Shown: piece after piece, positions 17,780 to 26,710 of the stretch
Position numbering within the stretch: the stretch's first letter is position 1
Layout of the letters: each line of letters starts with the position of its first letter
Source: Peptostreptococcaceae bacterium
Lineage (GTDB): Bacteria; Bacillota; Clostridia; Peptostreptococcales; Acidaminobacteraceae
Direction: 5' to 3'
DNA: 44,917 nucleotides
NCBI GenBank assembly: GCA_027064135.1
Contig: JAMOQG010000081.1
Span: forward strand, 1-44,917
Notes under the pieces: model-generated
Database searches by the model: none
What the model was told of the DNA's origin: nothing
The model's input: the letters and a program-made list of their open reading frames with translations, nothing else
Program-made: the position numbers and the translations under genes

Positions 17780-17808
17780 TATTTATCTCCTCTTTATAAT
17801 AGTTATAT

Positions 17809-17888
17809 AGAGATATTATTAGTTAATTAAAAGCATAGTACTCTTTTGAAAAACATAAAAAAGTTATACTTCTAACTAATAAATCTCT
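17809..17888 (-). promoter_or_regulatory. Long inverted repeat in the chemoreceptor mRNA leader
   Basis: The segment at 17809-17825 (AGAGATATTATTAGTTA on plus) is complementary to 17873-17888 apart from one bulged base, enclosing about 47 bases. In the mRNA this forms a 16-bp stem ending about 30 bases before the ATG. It matches no riboswitch consensus I know; the c-di-GMP-I core was looked for and not seen. It may affect stability or ribosome access. Confidence 0.5.
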
Positions 17889-17982
17889 GTTTCCTAATTT
17901 GTTGATCAAAAATATCCTAACGATATAATTACCTTATATATAATTAACAAAGGAAATTTATTCTTCGCTTTTTTTATACCCT

Positions 17983-18031
17983 ATAAACAATATTATAAAC
18001 AATAATTTGCGTTTTGTAAACAATTTGTAAA
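17983..18031 (-). promoter_or_regulatory. Chemoreceptor promoter embedded in direct repeats
   Basis: On the minus strand -35 TTTACA (18020-18015), a 17-base spacer and -10 TATAAT (17997-17992) form a strong sigma-A promoter, giving a leader of about 205 bases. Around it on the plus strand are ATAAACAAT at 17983 and 17995 (period 12), TGTAAACAAT at 18015 and TGTAAA at 18026 (period 11). These repeats probably bind a regulator. The remainder of the 327-base gap holds the folded leader and the neighbouring terminator. Confidence 0.75.
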
Positions 18032-18052
18032 GACAAACTCTTCTTTTTATAC

Positions 18053-18080
18053 AAAAAAAGATTAGCATTTTATACTAATC
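18053..18080 (-). terminator. Terminator of the opp operon
   Basis: Stem GATTAG / CTAATC with a 9-base loop and a run of seven T on the minus strand, 27 bases after the oppF stop. Confidence 0.85.
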
Positions 18081-18106
18081 AAAAATCTTTAATAAATAGA
18101 ATTATA

Positions 18107-19060
18107 TTATTTTTTAAAAATATGGCAAGCTACAAAATGCCCTGGAATAACCTCTTCAAGTTCCGGTTCTTTTTCTCTACAAATATCTGTAGCATAATTA
18201 CATCTATCAGCAAATCGACAGTTATTTTTAGGATTAATCGGTGAAGTAATTTCACCCTTTAAAATAATTTTTTCATTCTTATTGTCAAGAGAAGCTCTTG
18301 GTATTGCTGATAAAAGAGCTTGTGTGTATGGATGAATTGGATTATTGAAAAGATCTTCAGAAGATGCTTTTTCAACTAGTTTTCCTAAATACATTACTGC
18401 AATATCATCTGAAAAATGGTTTACTACAGATAAATCATGTGTAATGAAAATATAAGTAAGCTTTAATTTCTCTTGAAGTTCATTTAATAAATTAAGTATC
18501 TGAGCTTGTATTGAAACATCAAGTGCTGAAACTGGCTCATCACAAACAATAAATTTTGTATTAAGAGCTAAAGCTCTTGCAATTCCAATTCTTTGCCTTC
18601 TTCCTCCATCAAGTTCATGAGGATAAGTATTAATTAATCTTCTTGATAAACCTACAAGATCCATTAATTCAACAACTCTTTCAAATCTTTTTTCTTTATC
18701 AACTATCAATTTATTTAGTTTTATTGGTTCTTCAATAATTTCACTTACCGTCATACGTGGATCAAGTGATGAAAAAGGATCTTGAAATATTATTTGAATT
18801 TCTTTTCTTAATTCTCTCATTTCATTCTTACTTAAGTTTCTAATATCTCTCCCTTTATAAATTATTTCTCCATCAGTAGCATTTAAGAGTCTTAAAATAA
18901 CTCTCCCAGTAGTTGATTTTCCGCATCCGGATTCACCAACTAAACCTAAAGTTTTTCCCTTTTCAATGCTAAAATTTATATCATCTACTGCATGTAATTT
19001 GCCTCTTGGAGTATCAAAATATTTTTTTAAATTTTTTACTTCTAATATTATCTCTGACAT
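18107..19060 (-). CDS. oppF: Oligopeptide ABC transporter ATP-binding protein OppF
   Basis: A 317-residue ATPase for peptide import. Walker A is GESGCGKST and Walker B is KFIVCDEPVSALD. The signature motif reads LDGGRRQRIGIARAL, so LSGGQ has become LDGGR, a variant of a conserved site. The H-loop ITHDLSVV is present. The C terminus has the oligo_HPY region and cysteines (NNCRFADRCNYATDIC) seen in OppD/F and DppD/F. It is the last gene of the operon and follows oppD by 15 bases. Confidence 0.93.
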   Translation of the reverse strand: MSEIILEVKNLKKYFDTPRGKLHAVDDINFSIEKGKTLGLVGESGCGKSTTGRVILRLLNATDGEIIYKGRDIRNLSKNEMRELRKEIQIIFQDPFSSLDPRMTVSEIIEEPIKLNKLIVDKEKRFERVVELMDLVGLSRRLINTYPHELDGGRRQRIGIARALALNTKFIVCDEPVSALDVSIQAQILNLLNELQEKLKLTYIFITHDLSVVNHFSDDIAVMYLGKLVEKASSEDLFNNPIHPYTQALLSAIPRASLDNKNEKIILKGEITSPINPKNNCRFADRCNYATDICREKEPELEEVIPGHFVACHIFKK

Positions 19061-19075
19061 TTTAATATCTCCTTT

Positions 19076-20080
19076 CTATTTTCTACCATTATTCAATTTA
19101 AAATCTTTATTTTCATTATATAAATGACATTCTACAAAATGAGTATCAGAAAAATATACTTTTTCAGGTTTTTTTGTTTTACATATTTCCATTTGATAAT
19201 CGCAACGATCACAAAATGCACACCCCTTTGGTAAATCGTATGGATCTGACATTAATCCTCTAATTGGTTTCAATTTTGCTTTTCTATCCTCAATATTTGG
19301 GATTGAATTAAACAGTCCTTCAGTATAAGGGTGTTTAGTACTTCTAAAAATATCTTCTAACGTACCTTGTTCAATAATTCTACCTGCATACATAATTGCA
19401 ACATCATCACAAACTTCAACAACAACTCCTAAATCATGTGTAATCATTAACATTGACATTTGAAATTTCTTTTTAAGTTCTCTCATAAGTTCAAGTACTT
19501 GAGCTTGAATTGTAACATCAAGTGCAGTTGTCGGTTCATCAGCAATTAATAATTTCGGACTACAAGATAAAGCAATTGCAATTACTACACGTTGTTTCAT
19601 TCCGCCTGAAAATTGATGAGGATATTCATTTAATCTATTCCCAGGAATACCTACCATTTCAAGCATTTCTTTAGCTTTATTATTAGCTTCTTTTTTAGTT
19701 ACCTTCTGATGAATAAAAATTGCTTCTGCAATTTGATCGCCAACAGTAATTACTGGATTAAGTGCAGTCATCGGATCTTGAAAAATCATTGATACCACTT
19801 CGCCACGAATTTTTTCCATTTTACTTTCATTTGCTTTCATAATATCAATATTATCTAGCAATATATTTCCTTTAACAACTTCTCCCGGTGGGTCAGGTAT
19901 TAATTTTAAAATTGAAAGTGCTGTTGTAGTTTTACCTGCACCAGTCTCTCCAACTAAACCTAAAGTTTTACCTTTTTCAATTTTAATATTTACACCATTT
20001 ACAGCTTCAACAATACCATCCTCTGTAACATATCTAATTACTAAATCTTCAATATTTAAAATATTATTATTCAAAATCAA
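19076..20080 (-). CDS. oppD: Oligopeptide ABC transporter ATP-binding protein OppD
   Basis: A 334-residue ATPase partner of OppF. Walker [10 protein letters not shown], canonical signature [15 protein letters not shown], Walker [14 protein letters not shown] and H-loop ITHDLGVV are all present, followed by the oligo_HPY C-terminal region with its [14 protein letters not shown] cysteines. OppD has the intact signature, while OppF has a changed one, suggesting one degenerate ATP site. Confidence 0.94.
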   Translation of the reverse strand: MILNNNILNIEDLVIRYVTEDGIVEAVNGVNIKIEKGKTLGLVGETGAGKTTTALSILKLIPDPPGEVVKGNILLDNIDIMKANESKMEKIRGEVVSMIFQDPMTALNPVITVGDQIAEAIFIHQKVTKKEANNKAKEMLEMVGIPGNRLNEYPHQFSGGMKQRVVIAIALSCSPKLLIADEPTTALDVTIQAQVLELMRELKKKFQMSMLMITHDLGVVVEVCDDVAIMYAGRIIEQGTLEDIFRSTKHPYTEGLFNSIPNIEDRKAKLKPIRGLMSDPYDLPKGCAFCDRCDYQMEICKTKKPEKVYFSDTHFVECHLYNENKDFKLNNGRK

Positions 20081-20086
20081 TCACCC

Positions 20087-20983
20087 CTATTTCAACTTTG
20101 GATCTAATGCATCTCTTAAGCCATCACCAATTAAATTAAGTGATAAAACTGAAAGTACAATTGCTAATCCAGGATATAATACTATATACATATAATCTCT
20201 AATATAAGCTCTTCCTCCAGCAAGCATACTACCCCATTCAGGCGTAGGAGGTTGCACACCTAATCCAATAAAACTAAGTGAAGCCGTTGCCATAATTGCA
20301 GTTGCTACTTTTAATGTAGAAAAAACAATTATTGGAGCCATTGAATTTGGCAATACATGTTTTAAAATTATAGTATGGTCTTTTGCCCCGATTGCTTTTG
20401 CTGCTTCTATATATTCTTGATCTTTTACGCTTAATATTGCAGCTCTAACAACTCTAGCAAAACCCGGAATATTTGCAATTCCAATTGCTATCATTAAATT
20501 TATAATACTTGCCCCTAAAGCTGCTACAATAGTAATTGCTAATAATATTGCTGGTATTGCTAAAATAACATCTAAAACCCTCATAATTGCATTATCTATT
20601 TTACCACCATAATATCCTGCAATAGAACCTAAAAAACCCCCAATTGATAACGCAATACTAACTGAAATAATTCCTACAAATAAAGATATTCTTGTTCCAT
20701 ATACAATTCTAATAAAAATATCGCGACCAAATTCATCAGTTCCAAACCAATGATCTGCACTTGGTGATTGTAACCTTTCACGAATATTCATTTTTAATGC
20801 ATCATCTTGATAATCACCAATTAATGGTGCAAATAATGCGAGACATACAAAAAGTACAATTAACATCATACCTACTATTGCAGCCTTATTTTTCTTAAAA
20901 TGGTGCCATATATCCGCCCATTGACTTCTTTTTTTAATATCCATAATGCCTTTAATATTCTCATTTTCATGTTTTTGACTCAT
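20087..20983 (-). CDS. oppC: Oligopeptide ABC transporter permease OppC
   Basis: A 298-residue inner-membrane permease with the OppC_N segment (about 18-50), six membrane helices and the EAA loop reading EAAKAIGAKDHTIILKHVLP, which contacts the ATPases. The extracytoplasmic ADHWFGTDEFGRDIF motif is standard for OppC/DppC. AGGAGG precedes the ATG. It pairs with OppB. Confidence 0.94.
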   Translation of the reverse strand: MSQKHENENIKGIMDIKKRSQWADIWHHFKKNKAAIVGMMLIVLFVCLALFAPLIGDYQDDALKMNIRERLQSPSADHWFGTDEFGRDIFIRIVYGTRISLFVGIISVSIALSIGGFLGSIAGYYGGKIDNAIMRVLDVILAIPAILLAITIVAALGASIINLMIAIGIANIPGFARVVRAAILSVKDQEYIEAAKAIGAKDHTIILKHVLPNSMAPIIVFSTLKVATAIMATASLSFIGLGVQPPTPEWGSMLAGGRAYIRDYMYIVLYPGLAIVLSVLSLNLIGDGLRDALDPKLK

Positions 20984-20993
20984 ATAACACCTC

Positions 20994-21920
20994 CTAATTA
21001 TAATTTGCTTTTATTCTTGGATCAATATAAGCATACAAAATATCAACTATCAAATTAACTACACTAAATGCTACTGCAAATACAATAACACATCCAAGAA
21101 CCATAGGAGTATCTTTTCTTTGAATTGATTCAACCATCAACCTTCCAATACCAGGCCATGAAAATACAGTTTCAGTTAAAACCGCTCCACCTAATAAAAT
21201 TCCGAATTCTAATCCAATAACTGTTACCGCTGGAATAAGTGCATTTCTAAGAGCATGTTTTCTAATTACATCCTTTTTACTAACACCTTTTGCTTTTGCA
21301 GTATTAATATAATCTTGTCTTACAACTTCTAGCATTGATGAACGAGTTGTTCTAGTAATACTAGCCGTAGAAGCAATAGCTAAAGTAAATGCTGGTAAAA
21401 TTAAGCTTCGTATTCCATCCATTCCACTTGATGGAAACCATCCAAGGTTAAGAGAAAATGCGATTATTAACATAAGACCTGTCCAAAATGATGGCATTGA
21501 AATCCCAATTAAAGCAAAAATCATTCCTGCATTATCAAATATTGAATATTGCTTTGTGGCAGAAATTACTCCTATTGGAATTGAAATTAATATTGCTATG
21601 AATATTGCTGAAAAAGTTAATTTAAATGTATTTGGGAAACGTTGCCCAATTTCTCCAGCTACTGATTTCCCTGTTGAATATGAAGTTCCCATATCTCCTG
21701 TTAAAAGATCTTTCATATAATTTGCATATTGCACAATTGTTGGGTCATTAAAACCCATTTCTTCACGAAGTTCTTTTATTGATTCTTCTGTGGCTCCATT
21801 TCCAAGTATCATTGCTGCTGCATCTCCAGGCGTTAAACTAATAATAAAATACACTAAAAATGTAACACCTAACATAACTGGAATAAGCATCAGAAACCTT
21901 CTTGAAATATACTTAAACAT
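20994..21920 (-). CDS. oppB: Oligopeptide ABC transporter permease OppB
   Basis: A 308-residue permease with the typical N-terminal MFKYISRRFLMLIPVMLGVT, six helices and EAA loop NTAKAKGVSKKDVIRKHALRN. The start at 21920 is chosen because GGAGG lies 4-5 bases upstream and homologues begin at this Met; a frame opening nine codons earlier has no comparable site. It is separated from oppA by a hairpin. Confidence 0.94.
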   Translation of the reverse strand: MFKYISRRFLMLIPVMLGVTFLVYFIISLTPGDAAAMILGNGATEESIKELREEMGFNDPTIVQYANYMKDLLTGDMGTSYSTGKSVAGEIGQRFPNTFKLTFSAIFIAILISIPIGVISATKQYSIFDNAGMIFALIGISMPSFWTGLMLIIAFSLNLGWFPSSGMDGIRSLILPAFTLAIASTASITRTTRSSMLEVVRQDYINTAKAKGVSKKDVIRKHALRNALIPAVTVIGLEFGILLGGAVLTETVFSWPGIGRLMVESIQRKDTPMVLGCVIVFAVAFSVVNLIVDILYAYIDPRIKANYN

Positions 21921-21943
21921 AATGCCTCCAATCTTTAATAAAC

Positions 21944-21970
21944 ACAATCCAGTAAAAAATACTGGATTGT
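21944..21970 (-). promoter_or_regulatory. Intercistronic hairpin between oppA and oppB
   Basis: Perfect 11-bp stem (ACAATCCAGTA / TACTGGATTGT, 5-base loop) just after oppA. It is not followed by a strong T run on the minus strand, so it is probably a partial terminator or an mRNA-stabilising structure that leaves more binding protein than permease. Confidence 0.7.
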
Positions 21971-22003
21971 ATTATTAATATTAATTATTGTTATTGATTG
22001 TTT

Positions 22004-23575
22004 TTAATAGTGAATCTTTTCAATATTCCATAAACCTTGAGGGCTTAATTCAACACCTTTTAATCCAGCGTTTGCGCCAACAACGTTATTTTTAACAAAT
22101 AATGGAACTATTGGAGCTTCATCCATAATATACTCATGAAGTTCATTGTATATTTCAATACGTTTATTTAAATCTAATTCTTCTCTTGCTGATACAATTA
22201 AATTATCAAGTTTTTCATTATTAATTCTTGAGAAATTCATTCCACCAATATTCTCTGAATAATAAAGTGGTGTTAATGTTGAATCTGGATCTGGGTTAGA
22301 AGTCCAACCTAAAATTAATGACTCTTCTTCACCTTTCATACATACATCAATAAAAGTACCCCATTCATACATTTCTATAGTTGCATTAATTCCACTTTCC
22401 ATTAAATTTGATTGAATAATTTCAGCTATTCTTTTTCTATCATCTCCTGATGTCCAAATTGTCATATCAAATCCATCTGGATATCCAGCTTCTGCTAATA
22501 ATTCTTTAGCTTTTTCAGGATTAAATTCATAATCAGCAGCTTTATATCCAAGCATTGATGGTGCTAATACAGATTCAGCAGCAGTACCTGCTCCATCAAT
22601 AGCAACTATCATTATAGCTTCTTTATCAATTGCATAATTGATTGCTTGTCTAACTAATTTATTATCAAATGGTGCTTTTTCATTATTCATTGCAAAAAAA
22701 TCGACACGTGTAGATGGTTCTTCATATAAAGTTAAATCATCATTATCAACAATTTTATTAATATCCATAGTTTGTAACGCTTGTACAACATCAACTTCTC
22801 CAGTTTCTAAAGCTATAGTTCTTGAAGCGCCTTCTGGAATTACCTTAAAAGTAATTTTTGAAGTTTGACCCATATTTTCTTTATCAAAATAATTTTCGTT
22901 TTTCTCTAAAACTACTTTATCTCCAGATACCCATTCAACAAATGTATATGGACCTGATCCTATAGGGTTAACAAATTCATCACCTGATTCAACATAAGCT
23001 TTTGGTAAAATAGAAGCTCCTGCATGAACTAAAGAATATAAAAAAGGTGCAAATGCTGATTTTGTAGTAAGTTTAACTGTATATTTATCTACTATTTCAA
23101 TTGATTCTACTTCAGCAAGTACATGCTTAACTTTTGGCATTCCTTGTGATCTTTCTAAACTAAATTTAACATCTTCAGATGTCATTTCAGTTCCATCACT
23201 AAATTTTACGCCTTCTTTGATTTTGATAACCCATTCAGTGTCACTAGGTTGTTCCCAAGACTCTGCTAAATCTGGAACTACTTCAAAATCAGTATTCAAT
23301 CTGAATAATCTGTTAAATAATAAGAAAGAAACAGCTTCTGATTTTGTATCATTATGTCCTTGTGGATCTAATGAAGTAATATCTGAATCAAGAGCTATAG
23401 CTATTTCATCTTTAACCTCTACTTTTGGTTCTTCTGCTTTTGATACTGCAGCTTTTTCTTCTGTAGCTGCTGGCTTTTCTTCTGTAGCTGTTGGCTCAGC
23501 AGGTTTTGAACATCCCGCCAAAGTTCCTAATACTAAAACCAATATTAATGATATTGCCAATAATCTTTTTAACAT
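22004..23575 (-). CDS. oppA: Oligopeptide/dipeptide-binding lipoprotein
   Basis: A 523-residue SBP_bac_5 family lipoprotein. The signal peptide ends in the lipobox LAGC (Cys22), followed by an acidic Ala/Glu/Thr-rich linker (about 24-55). The mature domain contains the DITSLDPQGHND start and GYPDGFDMTIWTSGDDRKRIAEI region typical of peptide binders. It delivers peptides to OppBCDF encoded next. The linker explains the low-complexity DNA near 23400-23510. Exact peptide preference cannot be inferred. Confidence 0.92.
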   Translation of the reverse strand: MLKRLLAISLILVLVLGTLAGCSKPAEPTATEEKPAATEEKAAVSKAEEPKVEVKDEIAIALDSDITSLDPQGHNDTKSEAVSFLLFNRLFRLNTDFEVVPDLAESWEQPSDTEWVIKIKEGVKFSDGTEMTSEDVKFSLERSQGMPKVKHVLAEVESIEIVDKYTVKLTTKSAFAPFLYSLVHAGASILPKAYVESGDEFVNPIGSGPYTFVEWVSGDKVVLEKNENYFDKENMGQTSKITFKVIPEGASRTIALETGEVDVVQALQTMDINKIVDNDDLTLYEEPSTRVDFFAMNNEKAPFDNKLVRQAINYAIDKEAIMIVAIDGAGTAAESVLAPSMLGYKAADYEFNPEKAKELLAEAGYPDGFDMTIWTSGDDRKRIAEIIQSNLMESGINATIEMYEWGTFIDVCMKGEEESLILGWTSNPDPDSTLTPLYYSENIGGMNFSRINNEKLDNLIVSAREELDLNKRIEIYNELHEYIMDEAPIVPLFVKNNVVGANAGLKGVELSPQGLWNIEKIHY

Positions 23576-23607
23576 TTTTACATCTCCTTTATATTTATAT
23601 TTATATT

Positions 23608-23628
23608 TTAAAAGGCCCCGCCTTTTAA
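23608..23628 (-). promoter_or_regulatory. Hairpin overlapping the M20 peptidase stop
   Basis: Perfect 9-bp stem TTAAAAGGC / GCCTTTTAA around a 3-base loop, spanning the stop codon of the peptidase gene and followed by an AT-rich tract before the oppA ribosome site. It may mark an RNA-processing point within the operon. Confidence 0.5.
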
Positions 23629-24686
23629 TATCTTCTTATAAAATCAATTAAAACTTCTTCAAGTTTATAAACCGATTCAATTTCCACATATTCATCATCA
23701 CCATGCCAGTAATTACCAATTGCACCAAATTCAACAACTGGTATTCCTTTTTCAGCATAATACCTTCCATCTGATCCTCCATGTTGAGCAACATACTCTA
23801 CTTTTGAATCAGGAAAAACACGAATTAATGACTCACTTAATAATTTAATATTTGAATCATCTGGGACTCCATAAACCCCTGGTTCTGTTGCACTTACCTC
23901 TACATCTCCTTGAACTACATCTTTAATACTTTTAATTATTTCTTTTGGATCTAAATGTGGAACATATCTAATATCAAGCCCAATAGTACATTTATCAGGT
24001 ACTCTATTATAAATATCACCACCATTTATTACTGCAAGATTTACTGAAGTTCCTTTATAAAAATCTGACCCTATATTCATAATTTCTAATTCTTTAATTT
24101 TATTAAAATTCTCAATTGACTTTAAAATTGCATTTTTCCCTTCCCATGGACGAGAGCCATGAGCAGAAACACCATATGATACAATATCCATTCTTACAAT
24201 TCCTTTTGATTGAATTGAAACTTTAAGATTTGTAGGTTCAGTACATATTACAAAATCTCCCAAGTATCCTTGTTCAACTAAATGTTTAGTACAATTAACA
24301 CCACCAGTTTCTTCATCTGATACTAATTGAAGCATTATTTTACTTTTTAAATTCTCATCTTTAAGTTTAATCATAGCTTGCATCATAGCAACACAACCAC
24401 TTTTCATATCTGCTGTGCCTCTTCCAATTAACTTGCCATTTTCTTCAATTGGATTAAATTGCGATGATTTAGCAGAAACAACATCAAGATGACCATTTAA
24501 AATTAATGTTTTTTCTCCTTCACCTATTGTTGATACATAACTTTTATAACCATTGTTAATTATGATTTCTCCATCTATTCCATTTTCTTTTAAATAATTT
24601 TTACAATAATCAATTGCTTCATTAGCTTTTAAAACAGAAGATGAATCAATTTTAACTAATTCTTTTAATAACTTTATTGATTCCAT
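23625..24686 (-). CDS. M20-family metallopeptidase (ArgE/DapE/carboxypeptidase-like)
   Basis: A 353-residue cytoplasmic zinc amidohydrolase. Metal ligands and catalytic residues appear in order: LNGHLDVV (His, Asp), GRGTADMKSG (bridging Asp), SDEETGG (catalytic Glu and ligand Glu), a dimerisation-domain His in VSAHGSRPWEG, and AQHGGSDGRYYAEKGIP near the C terminus. In this peptide-uptake operon it most likely trims short peptides or acylated amino acids; annotation as ArgE or DapE would be over-precise. It starts 4 bases after the S9 peptidase stop with GGGGGTG upstream. Confidence 0.88.
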   Translation of the reverse strand: MESIKLLKELVKIDSSSVLKANEAIDYCKNYLKENGIDGEIIINNGYKSYVSTIGEGEKTLILNGHLDVVSAKSSQFNPIEENGKLIGRGTADMKSGCVAMMQAMIKLKDENLKSKIMLQLVSDEETGGVNCTKHLVEQGYLGDFVICTEPTNLKVSIQSKGIVRMDIVSYGVSAHGSRPWEGKNAILKSIENFNKIKELEIMNIGSDFYKGTSVNLAVINGGDIYNRVPDKCTIGLDIRYVPHLDPKEIIKSIKDVVQGDVEVSATEPGVYGVPDDSNIKLLSESLIRVFPDSKVEYVAQHGGSDGRYYAEKGIPVVEFGAIGNYWHGDDEYVEIESVYKLEEVLIDFIRRY

Positions 24687-24689
24687 ATA

Positions 24690-26594
24690 TCACCCCCTTT
24701 TTAAATATTTATCAAACCAATCTATCATTTCACTATATCTTCTTTCTTTACTTTGAGGCTTACCACTAACAACTAGACCGTGGTGCTCGCCATCAAATAA
24801 GCAAATTTTTGAATCAACTCCTAAATAATTTAATGCCGAATACATATTTAATGATTCAGTATAATGACATCTGTAATCATCTTTACCATGTATAAATAAA
24901 GTAGGTGTCTCTACATTATCTGCATAGGTAATTGGCGATTCTTCAATATATGCATCCATATTATTCCATGGAGTATCATTATTTCCCATATATTCATAAA
25001 TAAATTTATATCCAATATCAGATGATGTAAAAGCTGTCATCATGCTACTAATTCCTCTTTCTGAAACTGCTGCAGAAAACCTTTTAGTATGACCGATAAT
25101 ATAATTAGTCATATATCCACCATATGAACCACCTGTAACACCAAGCCTTTTTTCATCAATGCTTTTATATTTCTTTAGCACTTCATCAGTAAATTTCATA
25201 AATTGCTTAAATGGTTTTTTACCAAATGACCCTCTAATATTTGCAAATTCATCCCCTCGTCCATCACTACCCATAGGATTAAAATAAAATACAAAATAAC
25301 CTTTAGAGCATAATAACTGAACATCATGTGAATATACATCAGAATATATCATTTTGGGTCCACCATGAATAATAAGTACTGCAGGATAATTTTTATTCTC
25401 ATCAAATGAAATTGGTTTAAATACATATCCATCAAATGCAACATCTTTATAATCAAAATTTAATTTCTTTGGTTTAGATAACTCATATTTTTCTAACCAT
25501 TTATTATAATTTGAAATTTGTTTTAAATTTCCATTACTATAAAAATAAAGTTCATGTAATTTTAAATCATTTAGACCAATCAATAAAATTCCATTATCAA
25601 CAACTTCATAACTATTAATCACTTTTAACCCAGTATATATTTCACTAATTTCTCCATTAAGATTTATTCTATAAAGCATTTCTCTATCTCTATTAACTCG
25701 CAAATAATAAAACTCATTATTATATTTTTTTATCGGCTTTGAAGTTGAAAAAATACTATCCGTAACAATACTTGGATTTTCATTACTTAAATCAACATAA
25801 TCGCCAAGTCTTTTAACATTTCCTTTTGCTTCATCAACTAAATAAAGCTGCTGGTTATCATTTCTGCTTCTTTCGTTTAAATTAACACCCGTAAAAATCA
25901 TTTTATTTTTATCCATTGATTTAATATAACTTATTCTATAATTATTCTCAGTATGAAGTTTTATCTCTTGAGATAAAATATTGTAACTATATACATTTGA
26001 CTTAACTGCTTTTAATTTTTTAACATCAAAAGCTGTAAACATTATCCTATTATTTTTAAGATCAAAGTCAATTTGATCAATATCCATGTCAAGTGAAGTA
26101 ATTAAAGAAATATCTTTTACATCCATGCTTGATTTAAATAAACTTACTATACTATTTCCAACAATTCCTTTACCGTTTTCATAGAAAGGCCCTGTTTTAC
26201 TACATTTAATTATTGTCTTCGAATCAAATTTTTGAATTTCTGATATAAAATAGAATTCTTCATCACTAAAAGCAATATCATTTACTACAAATGGAATATT
26301 TATAATTTCTTCGATATCCTCATTATAACTGTAAAAAAGAGTGTTATCTTTTTTTATAACTTTAAATATAATCATATCACCTTTAAAATAAAAATCATCT
26401 GGTATAAAAGGAAGTTCCATTTTATTAGTTTTTAAAGTCTTAAACTCTAATACAATAACTTCTTTTTCATAATTATTTTTTTCAATATTTAAAGTGTTTA
26501 CAAAATAAAGAGCCTTAGTTTGAGATTCATTTATTTTTAGATTAGTTAATATATTGTTTTTTAAAAAATCTTTTAACTTTATTATATTTTTCAT
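24690..26594 (-). CDS. S9-family prolyl oligopeptidase / acylaminoacyl-peptidase
   Basis: A 634-residue serine peptidase without signal peptide. An N-terminal beta-propeller (about 1-370) gates a C-terminal alpha/beta hydrolase. The nucleophile elbow GGSYGGYMTNY, the acid in FIHGKDDYRCHY and the His in DGEHHGL complete the triad; VLIIHGGP forms the oxyanion region. It would cleave short peptides brought in by Opp. It is the first gene after the sigma-54 promoter. Confidence 0.92.
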   Translation of the reverse strand: MKNIIKLKDFLKNNILTNLKINESQTKALYFVNTLNIEKNNYEKEVIVLEFKTLKTNKMELPFIPDDFYFKGDMIIFKVIKKDNTLFYSYNEDIEEIINIPFVVNDIAFSDEEFYFISEIQKFDSKTIIKCSKTGPFYENGKGIVGNSIVSLFKSSMDVKDISLITSLDMDIDQIDFDLKNNRIMFTAFDVKKLKAVKSNVYSYNILSQEIKLHTENNYRISYIKSMDKNKMIFTGVNLNERSRNDNQQLYLVDEAKGNVKRLGDYVDLSNENPSIVTDSIFSTSKPIKKYNNEFYYLRVNRDREMLYRINLNGEISEIYTGLKVINSYEVVDNGILLIGLNDLKLHELYFYSNGNLKQISNYNKWLEKYELSKPKKLNFDYKDVAFDGYVFKPISFDENKNYPAVLIIHGGPKMIYSDVYSHDVQLLCSKGYFVFYFNPMGSDGRGDEFANIRGSFGKKPFKQFMKFTDEVLKKYKSIDEKRLGVTGGSYGGYMTNYIIGHTKRFSAAVSERGISSMMTAFTSSDIGYKFIYEYMGNNDTPWNNMDAYIEESPITYADNVETPTLFIHGKDDYRCHYTESLNMYSALNYLGVDSKICLFDGEHHGLVVSGKPQSKERRYSEMIDWFDKYLKRG

Positions 26595-26617
26595 TTTGTC
26601 ACCTCAATCTAATATAA

Positions 26618-26634
26618 TGCAAATTACATTCCAA
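26618..26634 (-). promoter_or_regulatory. Sigma-54 promoter of the peptidase-opp operon
   Basis: On the minus strand TTGGAATGTAATTTGCA has GG and GC at exactly 10-base spacing, the -24/-12 pattern of RpoN promoters. It lies 24 bases from the S9 peptidase ATG, with predicted start about 12 bases downstream. The gene on the other side is a sigma-54 activator, which makes the assignment strong. Confidence 0.82.
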
Positions 26635-26686
26635 TTGTTTCCAAATTGTAACATTTTCTTTAATCAATTTTTAATTTGTGATAAAA

Positions 26687-26696
26687 TAAGTACTTA
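26687..26696. promoter_or_regulatory. Palindrome TAAGTACTTA, candidate activator site
   Basis: A perfect 10-base palindrome about 84 bases upstream of the predicted sigma-54 start, the usual distance for an enhancer site. It also lies 15 bases before the activator start codon, so binding could feed back on the activator gene. Only one copy is seen, so this is tentative. Confidence 0.35.
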
Positions 26697-26710
26697 CAAA
26701 GGAGAATATT

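Noticed and set aside
23217-23651. Ser/Ala-rich 144-codon plus-strand frame opposite oppA
   Set aside because: Its repetitive composition comes from the Ala/Glu-rich linker of OppA read backwards.
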